Positions 4,668 through 11,269 of a DNA stretch of 12,062 bases are shown one piece after another. The notes beneath the pieces were generated by a model, which had not been told where the DNA came from, did not search any database, and saw nothing but the letters and a program-made list of their open reading frames with translations. Position 1 is the first letter of the stretch; every line of letters begins with the position of its first letter. The position numbers and the translations under genes were made by a program. Source of the stretch: SVKR01 sp963605115 (GTDB lineage Bacteria > Bacillota > Clostridia > Oscillospirales > Oscillospiraceae); contig CAVCTM010000061.1 in assembly GCA_963605115.1 (NCBI GenBank), positions 1-12,062 of the forward strand. The letters are read 5' to 3'.

Positions 4668-6959
4668 TCAGCGCTTGTCTTTCCACTCTGGCTCGTCGTT
4701 CGGATGCGGATCGTCCTCCGGGGTCATCTTGCGCAGCCGGACGAGGGTGGTCTTGTAGGCGCCGCCGCCGTAGCCGGACTCGGACTGGGTGTCCACCGGG
4801 ACAAGGATGTTGCAGTTGATGTCCCAGGCGTTGAAGAAGTCCGGACCGGTCGCCTTCGCTTCCGGCATCCACCAGCCGTGGGGCACGCTGACCGTGCCGG
4901 GAGACATGGACGGATTCTCCTTCACCTTGCGGCGGATGGAGCCGCGGTCGTTCTCGACCCAGACCCACTCGCCGTTGTCGATGCCGAGCGCCTTCATGAC
5001 GTCCGGATGGACCTCCACGACGGGATAGGGATCGCAGACGCGCAGCCACGGGATGTTGCGGTGCTCGCTGTGGAAGAACACGGGGCTGCGGCGGCCGCTG
5101 ACCATGATGAGCGGATATTTCTTGAACAGCTCCGGCGTGCGGACCTCGCTCTCAGGCGGCTCGACGTAAAACGGCAGCGGGTGGATGCCGTACTCCTCGC
5201 CGAGCGTGGAGTAGAGCTCGATCTTGCCGGTCGGGGTGCGGAAGCCGGGCTTCTTGTCCGGGCGGAGGTCGCCGCGCTCATAGCGGCGGTAGGGCACGGA
5301 CTGCGGCCACTGCTCCTGCGTCGGATACTTCCAGCCGCCCGCCTCGGCGAGGGTGTCCCAGGTGTAGCCGGAGGGCGCGATGCGCTCGTTGACGAAATCC
5401 TTGAAGGTGGGGTATTTCTCGCGCAGGATCGGGTTGAAGCGCTTGGCAAGCTCAAAGTTGATCTCCCAGTCGGAGCGGCACTCGCCGACCTCGACCGCGG
5501 GCTGGATGAGCTGGAGCGGCTGATACCACGCGCGGAAGCTCTCCTTCTCCGCGAAGGTCGCGGCGGGGAGGATGAGGTCGCCGACCGCCTCGGTCGTCGG
5601 GTTGTGGAACAGGTCGACGATGACGTTGAACTCCATGTTCATCAGCGCCTTGTAGTGCTTGCGCATATCCGCCGCCTGTCCGCCGAGCAGGTTGGAGGTC
5701 TGGATCCACGCGGACTTGATGGGATAGGGCGAGCCGTCGATCATCTGCTGCACCGCCATATCCGGCTGCCCCCATGAACGCATGTTCGCGAGATATTTAT
5801 AGCGGTCCGCGCCGATGCGCTTTTCGTTGATGCGGTCGAGGATGTCGTCGCCGTAGACGTCCTTGAGCTGCTGGGTGGAATAGGGGTACTGGGTGATGTC
5901 CCACGCGTTGCGGGCGATGACGTTGCCGCCGGGGACGTCGAGGTTGCCGGTGATGCACCAGAGATAGATGATGGCGTTATCGACCGCCGTCGCCTCCGGC
6001 ACCTGATCGAGGGGCAGACCCCAGTGGATGGTGGAGGGGTGGTTCGTGGCGTAAGCCTTCGTCGCGGCGTAGATGATCTCCGGGTCGATACCGGTGATCT
6101 CCGCGGTCTTTTCGAGGGTGTAGGGCTTGACCTCCTCGGCGAGCTTGTCGAAGCCGTAGGTCCACTTCTCGACGAATTCGTGGTCATACCAGTCGTTTTC
6201 GATGATGAGGTTCAGCATGCCCATCGCGAGCGCGCCGTCCGTGCCGGGGCGGATCTGGAGGAAGTGCTCGGCGCGGGAGGCGAAGAAGGTCCAGCGCGGA
6301 TCGATGACGATCAGCTTGCTTCCGCGGCGCATGCAGTCCACGATCCAGTGCCCCTGGAATGCGTCCGGGCAGCCGCTCGCCGGGTTCTGCGCCCAGATGA
6401 CGATGTATTTCGGCAGCTCATAGCGCGGGTCGTCGAAGCGCTTCTCAAAGAACTGAGAGCAGTCGGACACCGCGAAGTCGCCCATCGTGGCGACCTGAGA
6501 GCAAAGACGCGGGGTGTAGCAGGACTGGCCCGCGAGACCGAGCTGGGTCCAGTTCGGGCTGCCGTAAGAATAGCAGAGGAAGGAAATGGGTCCGCCGATG
6601 TCGCGGCCCGTGCCCTGAATAAAGATGACGGATTCGGGACCGTATTCCTCCTTGAGCCGGGTCCACCTCTGCTCGATGGTGTCGTAAGCCTCGTCCCAGC
6701 TGATCTCCTCCCACTTGCCCTCGCCGCGCTCGCCGACGCGCTTGAGCGGCTTCGTGATGCGGTCCGGGTGGTTGATGTACTGGGTGCATGCCAGCAGACG
6801 CGGGCAGGCGCGGCCGTGGTTCCACGGATGGTCCGGGTCGCCCTCGACCTTGACGACCTTGCCGTCCTTGATGTAAAGCTCCACGCCGCAGCCGCCGTGA
6901 CAGCCGGGTCCGGGGGACCACGCCGTGGTCTTTACGACTTTGTCGAATTCAACACTCAT
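4668..6959 (-). CDS. Molybdopterin (Mo/W-bisPGD) oxidoreductase, DMSO reductase superfamily
   Basis: The 763-aa catalytic subunit has the usual order. An N-terminal Fe-S motif (C20-x3-C24-x27-C52) is followed by KWEEISWDEAYDTI, then GSPNW (133-137), VIDPR with AEHFLQIRPGTDGALAMGML, WCITGNLDVPGG, DLILPAATFAEKESF, and the C-terminal molybdopterin-dinucleotide-binding domain with TPTGKIELYS, YPLIMVSGRR and GTVSVPHGWW. Motifs such as GSPNW, TPTGKIELYS and IPHG-type strings resemble acetylene hydratase and related transhydroxylase/dehydroxylase and thiosulfate/polysulfide reductase-like enzymes. The likely metal ligand is C147 in SCYTPR. The first of the four canonical Fe-S cysteines is absent (G17 occupies it). 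No Tat or Sec signal is seen, so it is cytoplasmic. An AAGGAGG site precedes the ATG. The substrate cannot be assigned. Confidence 0.92.
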   Translation of the reverse strand: MSVEFDKVVKTTAWSPGPGCHGGCGVELYIKDGKVVKVEGDPDHPWNHGRACPRLLACTQYINHPDRITKPLKRVGERGEGKWEEISWDEAYDTIEQRWTRLKEEYGPESVIFIQGTGRDIGGPISFLCYSYGSPNWTQLGLAGQSCYTPRLCSQVATMGDFAVSDCSQFFEKRFDDPRYELPKYIVIWAQNPASGCPDAFQGHWIVDCMRRGSKLIVIDPRWTFFASRAEHFLQIRPGTDGALAMGMLNLIIENDWYDHEFVEKWTYGFDKLAEEVKPYTLEKTAEITGIDPEIIYAATKAYATNHPSTIHWGLPLDQVPEATAVDNAIIYLWCITGNLDVPGGNVIARNAWDITQYPYSTQQLKDVYGDDILDRINEKRIGADRYKYLANMRSWGQPDMAVQQMIDGSPYPIKSAWIQTSNLLGGQAADMRKHYKALMNMEFNVIVDLFHNPTTEAVGDLILPAATFAEKESFRAWYQPLQLIQPAVEVGECRSDWEINFELAKRFNPILREKYPTFKDFVNERIAPSGYTWDTLAEAGGWKYPTQEQWPQSVPYRRYERGDLRPDKKPGFRTPTGKIELYSTLGEEYGIHPLPFYVEPPESEVRTPELFKKYPLIMVSGRRSPVFFHSEHRNIPWLRVCDPYPVVEVHPDVMKALGIDNGEWVWVENDRGSIRRKVKENPSMSPGTVSVPHGWWMPEAKATGPDFFNAWDINCNILVPVDTQSESGYGGGAYKTTLVRLRKMTPEDDPHPNDEPEWKDKR

Positions 6960-7017
6960 TGCTTTTGTTCCTCCTTCTCATTTTTGCAGGGACGTTTGTT
7001 GTTCTTCTCCTGCTCCC

Positions 7018-7046
7018 ACTATAGAGGATGGCGCGGTTTTTGTAAA
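7018..7046 (-). promoter_or_regulatory. Promoter of the Mo/W oxidoreductase operon
   Basis: On the minus strand TTTACA (7041-7046) is followed after 17 bases by TATAGT (7018-7023). Each box matches five of six consensus positions. The 5' leader of roughly 50 nt leaves little room for a riboswitch. Confidence 0.75.
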
Positions 7047-7080
7047 ACAACTAATAATTGGGTTGCACAAATCCTTGCGT

Positions 7081-7094
7081 ATATTATATAATAT
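7081..7094. promoter_or_regulatory. AT-rich perfect palindrome in divergent intergenic region
   Basis: ATATTATATAATAT is a 14-bp perfect palindrome between the two divergent promoters. It lies upstream of the -35 box of the oxidoreductase operon, where a LysR activator would bind. It does not fit a clean T-N11-A site, so it is only a candidate operator. Confidence 0.35.
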
Positions 7095-7130
7095 CCTCAG
7101 TGAAATTTACAGTGTTATTCTCGAAAAATT

Positions 7131-7159
7131 TTGAGGTTATGATAAATCTTTTTTATAAT
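7131..7159 (+). promoter_or_regulatory. Promoter of the LysR regulator gene
   Basis: TTGAGG (7131-7136), 17 bases, then a perfect TATAAT (7154-7159), about 58 nt upstream of the start codon. A second TATAAT at about 7088-7093 belongs to the palindrome and lacks a good -35. Confidence 0.65.
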
Positions 7160-7217
7160 AGCCGGGGGACCAAGATTTTTTGAGAGGAAGAAGGAACAAA
7201 AGAAGGGGGACTTTTTC

Positions 7218-8111
7218 ATGCTCAATGAGAGCAGCATCAACTGCTTTCTGTCGCTCGCGGAGACGCTGAGCTTCACGGAGAGCGCGCGGCGGCTTTACCT
7301 GACCCAGCAGGCGGTGAGCCGCAACATCATGCAGCTGGAGGCGGAGCTCGACCTGCCGCTCGTGAACCGCGACGGGCGTGTCATCACGCTGACGCCCGCG
7401 GGCGAGCGCTGCGCGGAGATGTTCCGCGAAATGAGCCGGCGCTTCACGGAGGAGATGGACGCCATCCGCCGCGAGATGAATACGGAGGTGCGCGCCGTGC
7501 GCGCCGGGTTCCAGAATTTTCTCGACTTCGGCGCGGAGATGTTCCACAGCAACGAGCTGTTCCGCCAGCGCTGCCCGGAGGCAATCCTGAAGGTCGAGCG
7601 CCACAGCCCCGGAACGCTCGCGAAGCGGCTCTACTCCGGCGCGCTGGACCTCGCCGTGATGCACCGGCGCTATGCGCCGACGAACCCGGACTATGAGATC
7701 CGCGACCTCTTTACGGTCCATCTGAACATCCTCGTCTCCCCCAAGCACCCGAACGTGAACGAGAGCGCGACCTATCTCGACTTCCGCACCCAGCCGTTTA
7801 TCATCGACGTGTTCGAGGACGAGAGCGACGCGGCGCTCGAAGCCCGCGCCAAGCGCGAGATCGCGCTCATCGGCTTCGACCCCTCCGCGCTCATCACCGT
7901 CCCGAACCGCGACAGCGCTTACGTCACCGCCGAGATGAGCGACGGCGTGCTTTTGAGCTCCGACATCAGCCAGTCCCGCGGTCCCGGTCTGCTCCACTAC
8001 CGCGTCGGCATCACGGACGCCGTCAGCTGCGTCTGGCGCAAAAAGACCGCGAGCCCCTCGGTGCAGTCGTATGTGAACATTCTCACGAAGGTCTTCGCCG
8101 GGGTGAAATAA
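7218..8111 (+). CDS. LysR-family transcriptional regulator
   Basis: The 297-aa protein has a typical N-terminal winged helix-turn-helix (about residues 1-62). This includes CFLSLAETLSFTESARRLYLTQQAVSRNIMQLEAELDLPLVNR in sequence as seen from the pattern F-S-LAE--SFT-SARRL--TQ-AVSR-I--LE. A periplasmic-binding-like effector domain spans about residues 90-297. Family members usually run close to 300 aa and act as tetramers that activate a divergently transcribed target when bound to a small-molecule inducer. It is divergent from the Mo/W enzyme operon with about 258 bp between start codons, so that operon is the probable target and the inducer probably its substrate. GGGGG eight bases before the ATG supports the start. 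The regulatory link is inferred from gene order. Confidence 0.92.
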   Translation: MLNESSINCFLSLAETLSFTESARRLYLTQQAVSRNIMQLEAELDLPLVNRDGRVITLTPAGERCAEMFREMSRRFTEEMDAIRREMNTEVRAVRAGFQNFLDFGAEMFHSNELFRQRCPEAILKVERHSPGTLAKRLYSGALDLAVMHRRYAPTNPDYEIRDLFTVHLNILVSPKHPNVNESATYLDFRTQPFIIDVFEDESDAALEARAKREIALIGFDPSALITVPNRDSAYVTAEMSDGVLLSSDISQSRGPGLLHYRVGITDAVSCVWRKKTASPSVQSYVNILTKVFAGVK

Positions 8112-8147
8112 ACAAAAAACACCCCCGTCAAAAAAGCCTCTCTTAAG

Positions 8148-8308
8148 TTCGCGTCCGCAGACGCGAATAAAGTCAAATCATTTTTCGGCGTGACACGTGC
8201 GTGCCGAAAAATTCTCTGCACGGAGGGAACGTGCTCGCCGCAAGGCGAGTGCGCTGAGCGGAGTGAATCCTTTTCGACCGAGAGCCCAACGAAGTGGGTC
8301 TCGGTCGA
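8148..8308 (+). other. Structured intergenic stretch with four hairpins
   Basis: Between the LysR stop and the PAP2 gene there is no credible ORF but four palindromes. They are TTCGCGTC-CGCA-GACGCGAA (8148-8167), ATTTTTCGGC/GCCGAAAAAT with a 13-nt loop (8180-8212), CTCGCC-GCAA-GGCGAG (8234-8249), and a long TCGACCGAG.../...CTCGGTCGA stem with one bulge (8274-8308). None has a clear U-tract, so it may be a repeat, a UTR structure or a small RNA. Confidence 0.5.
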
Positions 8309-8342
8309 TAATATCCCTCTTCCCTTTTTCCCCGGTCCATGT

Positions 8343-8348
8343 TATAAT
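8343..8348 (+). promoter_or_regulatory. -10 box upstream of the PAP2 gene
   Basis: A perfect TATAAT lies 41 bases before the start codon. The expected -35 position (about 8320-8325, TTCCCT) is a poor match, so the promoter is only partly supported. Confidence 0.45.
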
Positions 8349-8388
8349 ATGGTTTACCTTACTACTTTCATCTGGAGACTGTGGGAAT

Positions 8389-9069
8389 ATGAAGGAAAAG
8401 TTTTCGCTGAAAAAAGTGCTGAAGGCGCACCCGGAATACTGGTATATTCTGTTCGTGCCCTGCTATCTGATCTGCTTTTTCATCGTGGAGCATCTTGTGC
8501 CGTCGGACGGGGACTATTGGGTCTCCCATCTCCCGCTGGACGACAAGATCCCCTTTCTGGAGGGCTTCGTCATCCCCTACTGCATGTGGTATCCGCTGCT
8601 GCTGTTTGTCGGCATCTGGCTGATGGTGAGGGATGTGCCGGAATTTAAAAAGTACATGCGCTTTCTCATCATCGGCTTCGGTTTCACGCTGGCGTTCTGT
8701 CTCGTGTTCCCGAACGGGCAGTACCTGCGTCCCCTGCCGTTTGAGCGGCAGAATTTCTGCACCTGGCTGCTGGGACGGCTCTACGCCGCGGACACGAACA
8801 CGAACGTTCTGCCGAGCATGCACGTCATCGGCTGCGCGGCGGCGACGGCGGGGGCGTTTTCCGCCCGCTGCGGGCTGCGCAGGTGGCGCTGGGGCGTCGC
8901 GGTGCTGAGCGTCTTCATCTGTGCCTCCACCGTATTCGTGAAGCAGCACTCCATTCTGGACCTTCTCGCCGGGATCATCGTCAGCATCCCGATCGCACTC
9001 ATTTTGTATCTGCCCAAACGGAAAGGAGCTCAGGAATGCCGAAGGAAAAAAGCGGAACAAGCCTCGTAA
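8389..9069 (+). CDS. PAP2-family membrane phosphatase
   Basis: Starting at this ATG gives a 226-aa integral membrane protein. The frame stays open upstream into the hairpin region, but that extension is not protein-like, and GGAG lies 11 bases before this ATG. PAP2 motifs are present: PSMH (142-145, with H145) and S180-x6-H187-x3-D191 in STVFVKQHSILD, giving the histidine nucleophile and its Asp partner. The first motif appears only as NGQYLRP (about 109-115), without the usual lysine. Hydrophobic spans occur at about 17-35, 62-80, 91-108, 145-158, 168-184 and 191-208. Such enzymes dephosphorylate or transfer phosphate from lipid phosphates at the membrane; the lipid here is unknown. The next gene overlaps its 3' end by 34 nt, so the two are translationally linked. 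Confidence 0.87.
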   Translation: MKEKFSLKKVLKAHPEYWYILFVPCYLICFFIVEHLVPSDGDYWVSHLPLDDKIPFLEGFVIPYCMWYPLLLFVGIWLMVRDVPEFKKYMRFLIIGFGFTLAFCLVFPNGQYLRPLPFERQNFCTWLLGRLYAADTNTNVLPSMHVIGCAAATAGAFSARCGLRRWRWGVAVLSVFICASTVFVKQHSILDLLAGIIVSIPIALILYLPKRKGAQECRRKKAEQAS

Positions 9070-9851
9070 GAAAAATTCTGAACGCCTACCGCACGGAGAA
9101 AAAGAGCGTTTTCGTCGTCTACGTCGTGCTGCGCTTCCTCGTACTGGCATCGCTCGTTTTTTCCTGTATTCAAGGCGACTTGGAAAACGCCTTCATCTGC
9201 CTGCTCGTGCTCTTTCTGTTCCTTCTGCCGCTGCTGTTTGAGGCGAGCTTTAAAGTGGAGCTGCCGAGCACCCTGCAGATCATCATCCTGATCTTCATCT
9301 TCGCGGCGGAAATTTTAGGCGAGCTGCAAAGCTACTTCGTGCGCTATCAGCACTGGGACACCGTGCTCCACACGACCTGGGGCTTTCTCTGCGCCGCCGT
9401 GGGCTATTCGCTCGTGGACATCTTAAACCGGAACAAAAAGATCCGCTTCTCGCTCTCGCCGATTTACCTTGCACTCGTGGCGTTCTGCTTTTCCATGACC
9501 ATCGGCGTCCTGTGGGAGTTTTTCGAGTTCGGCATGGACTACTTTTTCCATAAGGACATGCAGAAGGACACCGTTATCCACGCCTTCTCCAGCGTGACGC
9601 TCGACCCCACGCAGAGCAACATCCCCATCCGGGTCGATGGCATCACGGACGTCGCGATCAACGGCGAATCGCTCGGTCTCGGCGGCTATCTCGACATTGG
9701 GCTTTACGACACGATGGAGGACCTCTTCGTCAACTTCCTCGGCGCAGTCGTCTTCTCCGCTCTCGGCTTTATCGACGCCAAAACCGGCGGCAAGCTGAAG
9801 CTCGTTTCAAGATTCGTCCCGCAGGTCCCGGACAAGCCGGAAGAAGAATAA
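9036..9851 (+). CDS. Multi-pass membrane protein, YjdF/DUF2238-like
   Basis: The 271-aa start is fixed by AAAGGAG seven bases before the ATG, inside the 3' end of the PAP2 gene; the longer upstream frame is antisense-free but non-homologous. Hydrophobic segments lie at about 25-43, 50-69, 78-97, 109-128, 141-159 and 230-245. Conserved-looking acidic/histidine positions sit at membrane edges: HWDTVLH (106-112), LWEFFEFGMD (159-168) and YDTMEDLFVNFLGA (224-237). These resemble the WD..H, WE..E and DT..DL patterns of YjdF/DUF2238 proteins, whose function is unknown. The operon link to PAP2 suggests lipid or envelope work. A strong terminator follows within a few bases. I am confident it is a real membrane protein; the family name is moderately sure. 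Confidence 0.75.
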   Translation: MPKEKSGTSLVRKILNAYRTEKKSVFVVYVVLRFLVLASLVFSCIQGDLENAFICLLVLFLFLLPLLFEASFKVELPSTLQIIILIFIFAAEILGELQSYFVRYQHWDTVLHTTWGFLCAAVGYSLVDILNRNKKIRFSLSPIYLALVAFCFSMTIGVLWEFFEFGMDYFFHKDMQKDTVIHAFSSVTLDPTQSNIPIRVDGITDVAINGESLGLGGYLDIGLYDTMEDLFVNFLGAVVFSALGFIDAKTGGKLKLVSRFVPQVPDKPEEE

Positions 9852-9895
9852 AAAACGCCCCCTGTCCCGAATCGGGACAGGGGGGCGTTTTTTGT
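9852..9895 (+). terminator. Strong intrinsic terminator after the membrane pair
   Basis: A long GC-rich stem (CGCCCCCTGTCCCGA with its complement, one bulged G) is flanked by A5 on the left and T6 on the right. It begins directly after the stop codon and could work in both directions. Confidence 0.9.
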
Positions 9896-9929
9896 CAAAG
9901 AAGCCTCGCTTGCGTTCGCGCCCGCACGC

Positions 9930-10196
9930 CCTTGGCTCTCCCTCTGGGAGAGCTGGCAGCGCGAAGCGCTGACTGAGAGGGTTTTCGCCTGCGAAACCGC
10001 CGCGTTCCGATGGTTCGTTCGTAGGGGGCGGCGTCCTCGACGCCCCGCTGCTTCCGCCTTCATTCGGGCTTCCCCCCAAGCGGACTGTCGAGGACGCCAG
10101 CCCCTACGAAGTATCGCCGGAAGCTTGGCTGTTGACGGCAGCTGGCAGCCCTCTCAGTCAGCTTCGCTGACAGCTCTCCCAAAGGGAGAGCCAAGG
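9930..10196. repeat. Nested inverted-repeat element (267 bp)
   Basis: The outer arms, about 50 bp each (9930-9981 and 10149-10196), begin CCTTGGCTCTCCC and end GGGAGAGCCAAGG. Each contains a GCTCTCCC/GGGAGAGC hairpin plus a GCTGAC/GTCAGC-type hairpin. They enclose an inner inverted repeat with 24-bp arms (10018-10041 and 10087-10110, two mismatches) of the form TTCGTAGGGG...CCCCTACGAA. Architecture parallels the TTTAAA-ended family elsewhere in the window, but the sequence differs. No ORF. Confidence 0.75.
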
Positions 10197-10239
10197 AGCG
10201 TGTGCGCACCGGGGATGCCCTTACACTTCGGGGACCATT

Positions 10240-10263
10240 AAAAAATTGTGCGCCTTCGGTGCT
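10240..10263 (-). terminator. Probable terminator of the ZIP transporter gene
   Basis: On the minus strand, about 15 bases after the stop codon, a short GCACC-GAA-GGCGC stem (one wobble) is followed by ACAATTTTTT. The stem is short, so the call is moderate. Confidence 0.45.
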
Positions 10264-10277
10264 CTCTCGTTTGAGCT

Positions 10278-11057
10278 TTATCCCAGCGCGACGTCGAGCA
10301 CCATCATGAGCGCGAAGCCCGCGGCGGCTGCTACGGTGGCGATGTTGCTGTGCTCTCCGGTCTGGCTTTCGGGGATGAGCTCCTCGATGACGACATAGAG
10401 CATCGCGCCGGCGGCGAAGGCGAGCAGATAGGGCAGCGCGGCGGTAAGCTGGCTGACGAACAGCACGGTCAGCAGTCCCGCGGCTGGCTCCACCGCGCCG
10501 GAGAGCACGCCGAGCCCGAACGCCTTTCCGCGCCCGGCGCCCTGTCCGCGCAGCGGAAGCGAGATGATCGCGCCCTCCGGAAAATTCTGGATCGCGATGC
10601 CGAGCGAGAGCGCCAGCGCCGCCGCGCCGGAAATGCCGCTGCCCGCCGCCTGCGCGCCCGCGAACGCCACGCCGACCGCCATGCCCTCCGGGATGTTGTG
10701 GAGCGTGACGGCGAGGAGCAGCATCGCGGTCTTGTTCAGGTGGGCGGGAACGCCCTCCGGCTTGTCGCTGCCGAAGTGGAGGTGGGGGATCACGCTGTCG
10801 AGCAGCAGCAGAAAGCCGATGCCCGCGAGAAACCCGACCAGCGCCGGCAGCCACGGCACGCCGCCCTGCGCCCGCGCCATGTCGATCGACGGGATGAGCA
10901 GCGACCAGACGCTCGCCGCGATCATCACCCCCGCCGCAAAGCCCAGCAGCGCCTTCTCCAGCCGCGGCGACACCTCCTTTTTCAGAAAAAACACCATCGC
11001 CGCGCCGAGACTCGTCCCCAGCAGCGGCAGAAACAGCGTGGTAAAAAGCTCCTTCAC
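10278..11057 (-). CDS. ZIP-family divalent metal transporter
   Basis: The 259-aa membrane protein has ZIP signatures in helices IV and V. These are HNIPEGMAVG (H120, N121, E124) and QNFPEGAIISLP (N158, E161), which form the binuclear metal site, then EPAAGLL (E190) and VIEELIPE. A short His-containing loop PHLH (91-94) and a variable cytosolic loop sit between helices III and IV, with about eight hydrophobic spans overall. ZIP proteins bring zinc, iron or manganese into the cytoplasm; this one resembles the bacterial ZupT/GufA type, and metal choice is not readable. The start is GTG, with GGAGGG nine bases upstream and no ATG nearby in frame. It is a single-gene transcript with its own good promoter, and no metal-responsive operator is evident. 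Confidence 0.93.
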   Translation of the reverse strand: MKELFTTLFLPLLGTSLGAAMVFFLKKEVSPRLEKALLGFAAGVMIAASVWSLLIPSIDMARAQGGVPWLPALVGFLAGIGFLLLLDSVIPHLHFGSDKPEGVPAHLNKTAMLLLAVTLHNIPEGMAVGVAFAGAQAAGSGISGAAALALSLGIAIQNFPEGAIISLPLRGQGAGRGKAFGLGVLSGAVEPAAGLLTVLFVSQLTAALPYLLAFAAGAMLYVVIEELIPESQTGEHSNIATVAAAAGFALMMVLDVALG

Positions 11058-11099
11058 GCCGATGATCCCTCCTTTTTTGACAAATCATTCTTTGCCGCC

Positions 11100-11129
11100 A
11101 TTATATCAGTTAAAGGGCTCTAACGTCAA
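11100..11129 (-). promoter_or_regulatory. Promoter of the ZIP transporter gene
   Basis: On the minus strand TTGACG (11124-11129) is followed after 18 bases by a perfect TATAAT (11100-11105), about 43 bases before the GTG start. Confidence 0.75.
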
Positions 11130-11209
11130 GAGGGAAGATGCGGAAGAGACAAGGCGGGCAAATGCCCCAAAGATGACCTGTCGTTTTTTTGCGGTTTTGC
11201 CGATTTGAC

Positions 11210-11238
11210 TTGCCCCGTTCCGTATGTTAAGGTATAGA
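11210..11238 (+). promoter_or_regulatory. Putative promoter of the lipoprotein gene
   Basis: TTGCCC (11210-11215), 17 bases, then TATAGA (11233-11238). Each matches four of six positions. A TTGACT lies just upstream but is too far from the -10 box. Confidence 0.45.
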
Positions 11239-11269
11239 CAAAACAGATAAAAAAAGGAGGACACAGAGC

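Noticed and set aside
4536..5777. 413-codon plus-strand frame opposite the Mo/W oxidoreductase
   Set aside because: Antisense shadow of a well-supported gene, with low-complexity Val/Leu/Asp/Arg composition and no convincing RBS.
6960..7017. Molybdenum cofactor riboswitch upstream of the Mo/W enzyme
   Set aside because: The predicted leader is only about 50 nt and shows no complex fold, which is too short for that riboswitch class.
6024..7091. 355-codon plus-strand frame running past the oxidoreductase start
   Set aside because: Mostly antisense to the enzyme. The part outside it covers promoter DNA and reads as low-quality protein.
7137..7997. 286-codon minus-strand frame opposite lysR
   Set aside because: Antisense shadow; the LysR reading frame has unmistakable HTH homology.
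8197..8388. Extension of the PAP2 frame 64 codons upstream
   Set aside because: It crosses the hairpin array and the TATAAT box, has an Arg/Ser-rich composition, and the ATG at 8389 has an RBS and gives a family-typical N-terminus.
10060..11088. 342-codon minus-strand frame overlapping the ZIP gene in another frame
   Set aside because: The ZIP frame carries the HNIPEG and QNFPEG motifs. This frame is Arg/Gly-rich and runs into the nested repeat.
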